In this document: piece by piece, positions 49,786 to 56,851 of the stretch
How the letters are laid out: each line of letters begins with the position of its first letter
Numbering within the stretch: the stretch's first letter is position 1
Assembly (NCBI GenBank): GCA_934647305.1
Contig: CAKUFI010000004.1
Coordinates: 1-64,000 of the forward strand
Origin: an uncultured Clostridia bacterium
GTDB lineage: Bacteria > Bacillota > Clostridia > Christensenellales > Aristaeellaceae
Length of the DNA: 64,000 nt
Reading direction: 5' to 3'
Translations under genes and position numbers: made by a program
The notes under the pieces: model-generated
The model's input: the letters and a program-made list of their open reading frames with translations, nothing else
Databases searched by the model: none
Told to the model about the DNA's origin: nothing

Positions 49786-51999
49786 ATGTACGAATCCAGA
49801 CTTCACGCCACCAACGGACTGATCTCCGTCGCCGTCGACGCGCGCAGCGGCGAGCTGCTCGAGCTGGTCAGCGAGCGCACGGCGGACAACGTCGTCAAGA
49901 GCAACTGTCACCCCAGGGCCTGGTCGCCCTTCCTGCTCGAGCTGCCGGGAGAAGGCGGCCAGAAGCGCCTCCTGCGCCCGGCGCGCTACGCGGAGATCTT
50001 CGAGGACGCCTCGCTCGCCCCCGTCGTCCGCGTGGAGCAGGCCGAAAAGAGCGCGTCGGTGCATATCGACTACCCGGCGGTCATCGAGGGAAGCGAGCGC
50101 CGGGACGCGCAGGTTTCGGTCGAGGTGCTGCTGATGGAAGGCGACTGCCGCGCGCAGTGGCGCATTTCGGTCAGGAGCGGGCTTCAGGAGGAGCTGCAGA
50201 AGGTCATTTTCCCCTGCATAAACGGCGTGTTCCTGGGTGACACCTGGGAGGACGACGAGCTGGCCTTCCCCCATAACTCGGGCATACTGGTCAAAAACCC
50301 GGTGCGCCGCATCTCCGAAACGCCCCGCACGCTCTTTTGGAAGTGGCAGGAGTACCGCTACGGCTACAGCCTCAACGGCCCCTGCGGCGTGAAGGACGCG
50401 CGCGGCAGCCACGTGCTGGAATGTACCTATTCCGGCCCGGCCTCGATGCTGTGGATGGATCTGTTCGACCGCGGCGAAAACTGCGGCCTTTACCTGACCT
50501 GCCGAAACGAGCATATGCTGCTCAAGGCGCTGCGCGTGGAGACCTTCGGCGAGGAATCGCCCGGCCTGACCCTGGCCATCACGCACTATCCCTGCCTGAA
50601 GAAGGGCGAAGAGTGGCACAGCGAGACCTGCCTTGTGGCGCTTCACGAGGGCGACTGGCACTGGGGCGCGGACGAGTACCGCGCCTGGCGCAATTCTCTG
50701 CACGACGAAACCCCGCGCAGGCACCGCCCCGAGTGGTTCGAGAAGAGCCCCGGCCTGGTGGCGCATTACGATTTCAAGTATCAGGGCGGAGGCATCGTGC
50801 ACCGCTTTAAGGACATCCCGGCGCTGCTCGAGCAGGCCCGCGAGATGGGCATGAACCACCTGCTGATCTCCGGCTGGAACTTCGACGGCTTCGACCACGG
50901 CTTCCCGCAGTACCGCCCCGATCCCGACCTGGGCACCGAGGAGGAGCTGCGCGAGGCGGTGCATAAGGTGCGCGAGATGGGCGGGCATCTGGCCTTCTAC
51001 ATCAACTCCCGCCTGTGCAACACCAAGTATCCCGACCGCGCCGGGCTGATCCGTTCCTCCGCGATCATGCACCAGGACGGCTCGCTGCAGATCGAGCGAT
51101 ACGGCGCGGGCGACCTGGAGTTCGCCTGCCTGTGCAACCAGTCGACCGTCTGGCGCGACGAGTTCGTGGGCGTGGTCGATTACCTCACCCACAACATCGG
51201 CGCGGACAGCATGTACCTCGACCAGCTGGCGATGGGCAGCGGACAGCTGTGCTACCATCCCGAGCACACCGAGCACGCCGACAGCCCCGCCATGTGGAAT
51301 CTCGGCTATCGCAGGATGCTCGCCCAGATGCGCGAGGGCTACGACGAGGGCGGCATGGGGCTGATCTACGAGGGCGTGAGCGATCTGTACGGCTGGGGCG
51401 CGTCCGGCCAGCTCATCACCACGATGTTCTCCCAGTTCAGCGGCGCGTCGCCCGAGATCTACAAGTACACCTTCCCGGACCAGATCCTCGTGGACATGAT
51501 GAACCCCCGCAGAAACAGCGGCATGCGGGCGGAGCACGTCGCGCGCCTGTCCACCTTCCTGCTGCTGCGCGCCTTCGTGGTGGGCTCGTACCTGTGGGTG
51601 TACGACCTGGAGATGGACAATACCTTCCGCCGCGACCCCGAGCAGTACGCGCGGCTTCAGCGCATCACGGCGCTGCGCTCGGCCTGGCTGGCGGCCTACG
51701 GGCAGGGCACGTTCCGCGACGACGTGGGTCTGGGCGCGGTTTCCGGCGGCCTGCTCGCCAAGCGGTTTGACCTCGCCGAGGGCGCGCTGGTTGCCTGCGC
51801 GAACGAAAAGCACCTGCCCGGCGCGTTCGTCGAGGTGCTCTGGACGGGCGAAAACTGCCCCGACGTGCGCATTCGCACCGACCGCGTGCCCGACGAGGAG
51901 CGCCCGTGCGCCTTCGAAGTCACCCCGCGCGAGGGCGGCTTCACCGTGCGCGTGCCGCTCGACGCGGACGACGAGCTCTGCCTGCTCAGGCTCCGCTGA
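49786..51999 (+). CDS. DUF6259-like glycoside hydrolase
   Basis: This is a 737-residue cytoplasmic protein resembling DUF6259 proteins, which are related to GH101/GH129-type hydrolases. An N-terminal beta-sandwich region (1-290; GLISVAVDARSGELLELV) precedes a barrel (SGWNFDGFDHGFPQYRPDPDLG; GGHLAFYINSRLCN; IGADSMYLDQLAMG; GMGLIYEGVSDLYG). The YLDQ aspartate and IYEG glutamate are candidates for catalysis. A small C-terminal beta domain ends the protein. No signal peptide is seen. It probably cleaves imported glycans. Identification is by pattern, substrate unknown. Confidence 0.75.
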   Translation: MYESRLHATNGLISVAVDARSGELLELVSERTADNVVKSNCHPRAWSPFLLELPGEGGQKRLLRPARYAEIFEDASLAPVVRVEQAEKSASVHIDYPAVIEGSERRDAQVSVEVLLMEGDCRAQWRISVRSGLQEELQKVIFPCINGVFLGDTWEDDELAFPHNSGILVKNPVRRISETPRTLFWKWQEYRYGYSLNGPCGVKDARGSHVLECTYSGPASMLWMDLFDRGENCGLYLTCRNEHMLLKALRVETFGEESPGLTLAITHYPCLKKGEEWHSETCLVALHEGDWHWGADEYRAWRNSLHDETPRRHRPEWFEKSPGLVAHYDFKYQGGGIVHRFKDIPALLEQAREMGMNHLLISGWNFDGFDHGFPQYRPDPDLGTEEELREAVHKVREMGGHLAFYINSRLCNTKYPDRAGLIRSSAIMHQDGSLQIERYGAGDLEFACLCNQSTVWRDEFVGVVDYLTHNIGADSMYLDQLAMGSGQLCYHPEHTEHADSPAMWNLGYRRMLAQMREGYDEGGMGLIYEGVSDLYGWGASGQLITTMFSQFSGASPEIYKYTFPDQILVDMMNPRRNSGMRAEHVARLSTFLLLRAFVVGSYLWVYDLEMDNTFRRDPEQYARLQRITALRSAWLAAYGQGTFRDDVGLGAVSGGLLAKRFDLAEGALVACANEKHLPGAFVEVLWTGENCPDVRIRTDRVPDEERPCAFEVTPREGGFTVRVPLDADDELCLLRLR

Positions 52000-52009
52000 C
52001 CCGCAAAAA

Positions 52010-52046
52010 ACACTCCCGCTCGCAGCATTGCGGGCGGGAGAAGTGT
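52010..52046 (+). terminator. Terminator of the glycan-use operon
   Basis: ACACTCCCGC pairs with GCGGGAG...GTGT around an inner GCA/TGC, followed by TTTT (52043-52046). It starts eleven bases after the hydrolase stop. Its first 30 bases are repeated at 53024-53053. Confidence 0.75.
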
Positions 52047-52056
52047 TTTGGAGAGC

Positions 52057-52944
52057 CTATTGAAGCAAGATGGATTCTGCATTAAAAGAAGGCAGGGAGA
52101 TCGAAGCACCAAGTATAGTAGTGTACGTATACAATCCATTGAAATCCCCATAGACCTTTATTTTATCATCCTCAAGAATACGGCCTTCACCGTCTTTACG
52201 AGTATAGGTTACATAGACGACATCATCATAGCCTCCCTTGGTGGCCACACGAAGACTGACCTTTGTACCAGAAAAAGATTCATATTCTACTACCTGGATT
52301 ACCTTGCCAGAAAAAACATATTTATTACCAACATACTTATCTGGATTACGGGCGAGAGTCTTGAAATCCATCTCAAGATAACGGTTCTTTGTACGGGGTG
52401 TGCTTCCGTAACTAGGAGCGTTTTTATTTATAAGGGCTTTTCGAGTGGCACGGTCAGCAATACCTGTTACAGGAAGCCCTGCTGTTTGCTGAAAAAGCCT
52501 GAGTGCTTCATCGGTCTTACTGTCAAATTGGCCATCTGCTGTCCCGCTAAGATAACCTAACGAGATGAGACGGTTTTGCAGTAAGGAGACAGCAGGGCCA
52601 CTACCCCCTTTTTGGAGAGCTTTTGCTGTATTATTGATTCCAACTAGATGATCTTCCTGTTCATCTAACACTGGAGATTGAGCTATTCTATCAGAATTTC
52701 GTTCCTCGAGCTCATTTAAAATCAAGTCACGCAATTCTATAAGCTCATCGTCAGAATAGATACCGATGCGTTTGGAGATGGCGTCAGTAATTTCGCCAGG
52801 AGACGATTCAATAAGAATATCGGAGAGCAATTCAAGACGCTGTGATTTCGACATGTCACTTACGTTCGGCTTCACTGTAGCATAAGCATATGTCGGTACA
52901 AATAGCAAACTGATGAGTAGAAGTGCCAAGACTTTCTTGAACAT
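52057..52944 (-). CDS. Secreted peptidoglycan-binding-domain protein, AT-rich
   Basis: This 295-residue exported protein has signal peptide MFKKVLALLLISLLFVPTYAYA. A helical region follows (LLSDILIESSPGEITDAI; a DELIELRDLILNELEERN coiled-coil-like stretch, 60-85). A PG_binding_1 domain lies at about 112-172 (VSLLQNRLISLGYLSG; TDEALRLFQQTAGLPVTG). A C-terminal OB-like beta domain covers about 185-295 (YVFSGKVIQVVEYESF). Base and codon use are much more AT-rich than in its neighbours, suggesting recent transfer. It has its own promoter. It may bind the cell wall; no enzyme motif was seen. Confidence 0.82.
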   Translation of the reverse strand: MFKKVLALLLISLLFVPTYAYATVKPNVSDMSKSQRLELLSDILIESSPGEITDAISKRIGIYSDDELIELRDLILNELEERNSDRIAQSPVLDEQEDHLVGINNTAKALQKGGSGPAVSLLQNRLISLGYLSGTADGQFDSKTDEALRLFQQTAGLPVTGIADRATRKALINKNAPSYGSTPRTKNRYLEMDFKTLARNPDKYVGNKYVFSGKVIQVVEYESFSGTKVSLRVATKGGYDDVVYVTYTRKDGEGRILEDDKIKVYGDFNGLYTYTTILGASISLPSFNAESILLQ

Positions 52945-52976
52945 AGCGAAAACCTCCCATAAAATGTAGTATATAC

Positions 52977-53008
52977 ATTATAGCATATGTTTGATGTTGA
53001 TTCAACAT
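52977..53008 (-). promoter_or_regulatory. Promoter with palindromic operator for the peptidoglycan-binding protein gene
   Basis: On the minus strand TTGAAT (53000-53005), 17 bases, TGC-extended TATAAT (52977-52982). The perfect palindrome ATGTTGA-T-TCAACAT (52994-53008) covers the -35 box. Confidence 0.75.
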
Positions 53009-53089
53009 ATAGAATAAGAAATCACACTCCCGCTCGCAGCATTGCGGGCGGGATGTATGCTTACACTGAAGAAAATTTCTTCTGCCCGG

Positions 53090-53118
53090 TTGACAGCGGT
53101 TTTCTTCAGTGCTATAAT
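53090..53118 (+). promoter_or_regulatory. Consensus promoter of the antitoxin RNA
   Basis: TTGACA (53090-53095), 17 bases, TATAAT (53113-53118) with TGC extension. It points toward the toxin gene on the opposite strand and no reading frame follows it. Confidence 0.85.
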
Positions 53119-53124
53119 GTCCTC

Positions 53125-53222
53125 AGGAAGGGATGACGCTTTTCGTATGGCTTCTCCCCTCTATATGAGTGGTAGCCGTCATCCGGTTAGCGTTGGATGG
53201 CGGCATTGCTTTATTTCTTCTT
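53125..53222 (+). ncRNA. Antisense antitoxin RNA of a type I toxin-antitoxin module
   Basis: The predicted transcript begins about seven bases after the -10 box. It folds into GGATGAC/GTCATCC (from 53130), or alternatively GCCGTCATCC with GGATGGCGGC (53175-53204), followed by a T-rich run (TTTATTTCTTCTT) that could terminate it. It is complementary to the 3' part of the toxin mRNA, including its stop codon. Ends are estimates. Confidence 0.7.
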
Positions 53223-53306
53223 GTTCAGGCTGCGACCGAACTGGATCGCTTTCAGTACAAGAGATGCAACCATAATGACCACAGAGATGATCTCGAAGTC
53301 AGTCAT
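53211..53306 (-). CDS. Type I toxin, small holin-like membrane peptide
   Basis: This 31-residue peptide starts MTDFEIISVV, has one hydrophobic helix (about residues 5-18) and ends with a basic tail, GRSLNKKK. It resembles the putative holin-like toxins of Firmicutes (TxpA/BsrE-like, Hol_Tox family), which damage the membrane when overproduced. The start has an ideal AAGGAGGTG site. A CGCTT-AACAA-AAGCG hairpin lies directly upstream of that site, fitting the translational control seen in such toxins. An antisense RNA gene overlaps its 3' end. It is too short to appear in routine gene calling. Confidence 0.82.
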   Translation of the reverse strand: MTDFEIISVVIMVASLVLKAIQFGRSLNKKK

Positions 53307-53399
53307 GATCTCACCTCCTTCGCTTTTGTTAAGCGTCAGAGGCGAAAAGCCAAGCGCCATCGTTTTCCTTCCCTTGGGAAGTCATGGACTTCACCTGTG

Positions 53400-53428
53400 A
53401 TTATACCATGCACATATAGAAATGTCAA
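53400..53428 (-). promoter_or_regulatory. Consensus promoter of the toxin gene
   Basis: On the minus strand TTGACA (53423-53428), 17 bases, TATAAT (53400-53405), with a TGG extension. It implies a structured leader of about 88 bases before the toxin start. Confidence 0.88.
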
Positions 53429-53472
53429 TAAACAATCCCGGCCGCGTATCAGGCGGAACGGGACGTATTTGT

Positions 53473-53853
53473 CTACTCTTCATTCCTGAGCAGTTCTGCC
53501 GCGCGCACCTTGTCGCGGTCGATCTGAGCCTTGAGCGCCTCCATGCTGTCAAAGTGCCGGATGCCGCGCAGGAAGGCGCGCAGCGACACCTCGAGCTCGC
53601 GGCCGTACAGGTCGCCCTCGTAATCGATGAAGAAGGTTTCGATCGTCACCTCGGGCGAGTCGGTCACGGTCGGGCGCGCGCCGATGTTCGTCACGCCGGC
53701 GTACCGCCTGCCGTCGATCACGGCCTCGCTGGCGTATACCCCGCGCGGCGGCAGCGCCGTGCCCGCCTCGACCTTCAGGTTGGCGGTCGGGAAGCCGAAC
53801 CTGTGCCCCAGCCCCTGGCCGTGCACCACTGTGCCCCTGAGCGTTCTGTCCAT
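53473..53853 (-). CDS. Stand-alone riboflavin kinase
   Basis: This 126-residue protein matches only the C-terminal riboflavin-kinase domain of RibF, which makes FMN from riboflavin and ATP. Motifs are GQGLGHRFGFPTANL (the GxxxGxxxGxPTAN loop), GVYASEAVIDGRRYAGVTNIGARPTV and the catalytic ETFFIDYEGDLYG. The N-terminal FAD synthetase domain of bifunctional RibF is absent, and the methionine start with GGAGG upstream shows this is not simply a fragment. A full RibF may exist elsewhere. It is separated from pstS by a bidirectional terminator. Confidence 0.85.
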   Translation of the reverse strand: MDRTLRGTVVHGQGLGHRFGFPTANLKVEAGTALPPRGVYASEAVIDGRRYAGVTNIGARPTVTDSPEVTIETFFIDYEGDLYGRELEVSLRAFLRGIRHFDSMEALKAQIDRDKVRAAELLRNEE

Positions 53854-53886
53854 GCGCGTCCCTCCTTTACAGGCCTATTATACAAC

Positions 53887-53924
53887 AAAAGAGCGAGCCT
53901 GGATTGCTCCAGGCTCGTTCTTTT
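53887..53924. terminator. Bidirectional terminator between pstS and the riboflavin kinase gene
   Basis: GAGCGAGCCTGGA (53891-53903) pairs with TCCAGGCTCGTTC (53908-53920) around a 4-nt loop, with AAAA before and TTTT after. Confidence 0.9.
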
Positions 53925-53961
53925 CTGTTATGTCTTGGCGATGAGTCCCGTGCTTCCCGCG

Positions 53962-54801
53962 TCAGTTCGCGCTGGGGGTCGCAGTGGGCTCAACCTCTTC
54001 AGTGGCCGCGGCCACGGCGCCCGCCGCGGAGATGATGTCCGCAGCCTCGATGGAGGTGGCGAAGTCGAAGAACTTCTGCGCGGTCTCGGAGAGCTCCACG
54101 CCTTCCTTGGTCACCAGCACGAAGGGGCGCTGGACCGGGTAGGTGCCGTCCTTGACGGTCTCCTCAGTGGGCACCACGCCGCCGACGGACAGGGCCTTGA
54201 CGGTGTCCTTGACGGAAGCCAGGGAGGCGTAGCCGATGGCCGCGGGGTTCTGGGACACGGCGGTGATGACGTCGCCGGTAGAGGTCAGCTCCTGGCGATA
54301 GACGCAGGCGTCCTTGGTATCGGTGATGGACTCGAAGCCGTCGCGGGTGCCGCTGCCAGCTTCACGGCCGATGACCACGATTTCCTCGTCGCTGCCGCCA
54401 ACGTCCTTCCAGTTGGTGATTTCGCCCTTGTAGATCTTGGCCAGGGTATCCAGGTCGATGTCGGTCAGGGGGTTGTCGGGGTTGACGATGATCGCGATGC
54501 CGTCATAGGCCAGCACGGTCTCAACCAGACCCTCAGCCTTCTCCTCGTCCTTCAGCGCGCGGCTCGACAGGCCGATGTCGCAGCGGCCTTCCAGCACCGC
54601 CGTGATGCCCGAGCCGGAACCGGTGGGGTTGTAGGTGAAGTTCACGTCCGGGTTCTCGTTGGTGAAGTACTCGCCCAGCGCGCCGATCACCTTCTGCATC
54701 GAGGTGGAGCCGTCCGTGGAGACGCTGCCTTCGGCCAGGGCGGACATGCCCGCGCCCACCAGCATCACAAGAGCCAACAGAATGCAAACGATCTTCTTCA
54801 T
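53962..54801 (-). CDS. pstS: Phosphate ABC transporter substrate-binding protein
   Basis: This 279-residue secreted phosphate-binding protein has signal peptide MKKIVCILLALVMLVGAGMSALA. The phosphate-binding segments are STDGSTSMQKVIGAL, YNPTGSGSGITAV, DIGLSSRALKDEE and GREAGSGTRDGFE. The C-terminus carries a short Thr/Pro/Glu tail (TEEVEPTATPSAN). The start ATG 54801 has GAAGGAGG upstream. Unusually, no pstC, pstA or pstB follows; a terminator ends the unit. It may be an extra receptor or a signalling copy. Confidence 0.92.
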   Translation of the reverse strand: MKKIVCILLALVMLVGAGMSALAEGSVSTDGSTSMQKVIGALGEYFTNENPDVNFTYNPTGSGSGITAVLEGRCDIGLSSRALKDEEKAEGLVETVLAYDGIAIIVNPDNPLTDIDLDTLAKIYKGEITNWKDVGGSDEEIVVIGREAGSGTRDGFESITDTKDACVYRQELTSTGDVITAVSQNPAAIGYASLASVKDTVKALSVGGVVPTEETVKDGTYPVQRPFVLVTKEGVELSETAQKFFDFATSIEAADIISAAGAVAAATEEVEPTATPSAN

Positions 54802-54875
54802 AATCAGATCCTCCTTCAAATCCATTGTGTTCATCGGATCGGTTCTCCCCATCCGACGTATATAGGATAAGGCTC

Positions 54876-54917
54876 TCATGTCAAAAACAAAACCCGCGTC
54901 ATGTCAAATCCCTGTCA
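54876..54917 (-). promoter_or_regulatory. Repeated TGACA boxes upstream of pstS
   Basis: TGTCA occurs on the plus strand at 54879, 54902 and 54913, giving TGACA direct repeats on the pstS strand with spacings of 23 and 11 bases. TCATGTCAAA is duplicated exactly (54876-54885 and 54899-54908). Such phased repeats recall Pho boxes. The assignment is inference. Confidence 0.45.
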
Positions 54918-54962
54918 GACCTGCGCCGGCGGATAAAAATCGCGCGGAGGCGGCTTTCGGGA

Positions 54963-54991
54963 TTGAAAAACCGGTAATTCTATGGTAGTAT
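54963..54991 (+). promoter_or_regulatory. Promoter of the Rrf2 regulator gene
   Basis: TTGAAA (54963-54968), 17 bases, TAGTAT (54986-54991) with TGG extension. Confidence 0.65.
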
Positions 54992-55040
54992 TAGGGTATG
55001 AACGCGGACGGCGCCCGTCGTCCGACAGGAGATGAGCAAT

Positions 55041-55466
55041 ATGAAAATTTCAACCAAGGGCCGCTACGCGCTGCGCATGATGCTGGACGTGGCGCAGCAC
55101 CAGGACGAGGGCTATGTGACCCTCAAGGACATCGCCTCGCGGCAGGCGATTTCAAAAAAATACCTGGAGCAGATCGCGCTCCAGCTGACCCAGGCGGGCA
55201 TGCTTCGCGCCGTGCGCGGGCATCAGGGCGGCTATCGGCTGACCTCCGCGCCCGGGGACTACACGGTGCTCTCCATTTTGGAGGTGACGGAAGGCCCGCT
55301 CGCGCCGGTGGCCTGCATGGATCAGACGCCGAATGCCTGCGCCCGGTGTGCCTCCTGCCTGACGCTGCCCGTGTGGCAGGGGCTGGACCGCGTGATGCGC
55401 GACTACCTGGGCTCGATCACGCTTTCGAGCATCCTCGAACGGGCAAAGGACTGCCCCGAGGCGTAA
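55041..55466 (+). CDS. Rrf2-family transcriptional regulator with iron-sulphur cysteines
   Basis: This 141-residue winged-helix regulator is of the Rrf2/IscR/CymR family. It starts MKISTKGRYALRMMLDVAQH, then the HTH LKDIASRQAISKKYLEQIALQL and wing VRGHQGGYRLT. Cysteines in CMDQTPNACARCASC could hold an Fe-S cluster, as in IscR/NsrR, so it may sense iron-sulphur or redox status. The start is ATG 55041, since AGGAG lies ten bases upstream but only one base before the alternative ATG at 55032. No isc/suf genes adjoin it. Confidence 0.9.
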   Translation: MKISTKGRYALRMMLDVAQHQDEGYVTLKDIASRQAISKKYLEQIALQLTQAGMLRAVRGHQGGYRLTSAPGDYTVLSILEVTEGPLAPVACMDQTPNACARCASCLTLPVWQGLDRVMRDYLGSITLSSILERAKDCPEA

Positions 55467-55473
55467 TTCCTTT

Positions 55474-56040
55474 TTGACAGGCGGCTGTAGGTATTGCCGC
55501 CTCCCCTTTGCGTCCCTAAAAAACGAAGAACCCGGGAACTCGAATTTATGGTTCCCGGGTTCGTGTTCTGTCTGGTTGATAGCAGCAGGTGGCTCCGAGC
55601 ACCGCACGGGAAGAAATTGGGGACTTTACTCTATGGTCCCCAATTTCGTGTGTTGTCCGGCGGCAGCAGGTGGCCGTCGGCCCTGCCGACCGGCAGCAGG
55701 CGGCTGTCGGCCCGCCGACTGGTGGAGGCAGCGCCGACATGAGTTTTCCGGAGAATTCCGGAAAACGGAAGAAATTGGGGACTTCAATCTATGGTCCCCA
55801 ATTTCGTGTGTTGTCCGGCGGCAGCAGGCGGCCGTCGGCCCTGCCGACCGGCAGCAAGTGGCCGTTGGCCCTGCCGACTGGTGGAGGCAGCGCCGACATG
55901 AGTTTTCCGGAGAATTCCGGAAAACGGAAGAAATTGGGGACTTTAATTTATGGTCCCCAATTTCGTGTTTTGTCCGGCGGTAGCAAGTGGCTGTCGGCCC
56001 TGCCGACCGGCAGCAGGTGGCCGTTGGCCCTGCCAACCGG
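55474..56040. repeat. Large palindromic repeat cluster with four variable-stem hairpins
   Basis: The hairpins are 55528-55539/55551-55562 (GAACCCGGGAAC stem), 55613-55624/55636-55647, 55771-55782/55794-55805 and 55930-55941/55953-55964. They are joined by GGCAGCAGGTGG-type linkers with TCGGCCCTGCCGA cores and GTTTTCCGGA/TCCGGAAAAC hairpins. A unit of about 160 bases is tandemly repeated from roughly 55655 and 55815. The right end encodes the C-terminus of the SpoIVFB-like protein. Confidence 0.9.
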
Positions 56041-56851
56041 GGGCGCTTTCTTTGAGCAGAGCGCGAAGCAGGTCGCGCTCCTCAAGGATGCGCGCCTTTT
56101 CGCCAGGAATCAGGAAGCGATGCACCTTGCCTGGCACCAGATAGGCGGCCAGCTCGGCGGGTGAGAGATCCGGGGCGACGGCCAGCGTGCGCACGGGCAT
56201 CGCGCGGCGGCGGGAAAGCTCCTTCTCACGGCCCATGAGCGACTGCACGGCCGCACTGGTTACGCGCCGCATCTCGCCCGGAGCGCTGAGCAGCAGGTAC
56301 GCGCCGCACAGGATCAGCGTCAGGTTGTACTGGCCAAGCGCGGCCATCGCGCAGCCCGTGACGATCAGCAGGCCGCCCACCGCCTGGCCCAGCCGCACGC
56401 CCCATCGCACGGCCTTCGCGGGCGGCATGCGGCGCATCAGCAGCGCGCACAGTATCCGCCCCCCGTCCAGCGGCAGCGCGGGCAGCAGGTTGAACGCCAT
56501 CAGGCACAGGTTGGCGAAGACCGCCAGGCATACGACCTCGCCGGGCAGCGCGCCCCACCAGCCCAGCGCTGCGCTCAGGCAGGCGAGCAGGCCGTTGGTC
56601 AGCGGGCCGCACAGGGCGACCAGACATAAGACCCCCGGCCGCATGCCCCAGACCTCCTCAAACCGCGCCGCGCCCCCGCAGGGCATCAGCTCCAGCTCGG
56701 CCACCGGCACGTGCAGGGCGAGCGCCGCCGCGACGTGCGAGAGCTCGTGCAGCGCCACCGAGACGAGCAGCACCGTCATGCGCAGGCCCTCGCCCAGGAA
56801 CAGCGCGCACAGCAGCATGACCGGGCACAACGGGTGTACCCTGACCCGCAT
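55943..56851 (-). CDS. spoIVFB: SpoIVFB-like M50 site-2 protease with repeat-encoded tail
   Basis: This 302-residue intramembrane metalloprotease is related to SpoIVFB, which cleaves pro-sigma-K during sporulation. The zinc motif HELSH (H35, E36, H39) lies in the second hydrophobic helix. The third ligand is in LPLDGGR near residue 125. About five to six membrane segments are followed by a cytoplasmic CBS-like region (LVPGKVHRFLIPG). From about residue 271 the frame runs into a palindromic repeat, giving an abnormal tail rich in Gln, Arg, Pro and Gly that stops inside a hairpin loop. It overlaps the spoIVFA-like gene as ATGA. Confidence 0.85.
   Translation of the reverse strand: MRVRVHPLCPVMLLCALFLGEGLRMTVLLVSVALHELSHVAAALALHVPVAELELMPCGGAARFEEVWGMRPGVLCLVALCGPLTNGLLACLSAALGWWGALPGEVVCLAVFANLCLMAFNLLPALPLDGGRILCALLMRRMPPAKAVRWGVRLGQAVGGLLIVTGCAMAALGQYNLTLILCGAYLLLSAPGEMRRVTSAAVQSLMGREKELSRRRAMPVRTLAVAPDLSPAELAAYLVPGKVHRFLIPGEKARILEERDLLRALLKESAPGWQGQRPPAAGRQGRQPLATAGQNTKLGTIN

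Larger units (their letters stand above)
52010..53053. repeat. 30-bp direct repeats bracketing an AT-rich segment
   Basis: The 30 bases at 52010-52039 recur exactly at 53024-53053 in the same orientation. The roughly 985 bases between are clearly AT-rich compared with both sides and contain the peptidoglycan-binding protein gene. The second copy lacks the downstream T-tract, so it is a partial terminator copy. Confidence 0.85.

Noticed and set aside
48664..51813. Very long open frame on the minus strand (over 1000 codons)
   Set aside because: It lies antisense to the AraC regulator and DUF6259-like genes, has no recognisable domain and a composition typical of a shadow frame in G+C-rich DNA.
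52010..53053. Classical insertion sequence
   Set aside because: No transposase or terminal inverted repeats are seen, and a 30-bp direct repeat is too long for usual target duplications.
55474..55983. Open frames through the repeat cluster
   Set aside because: They translate repeat units only, appear in several frames and have no ribosome-binding site.
55655..56040. Possible CRISPR array
   Set aside because: The repeated units are long, palindromic and tandem, with no unique spacers of constant length and no cas genes.
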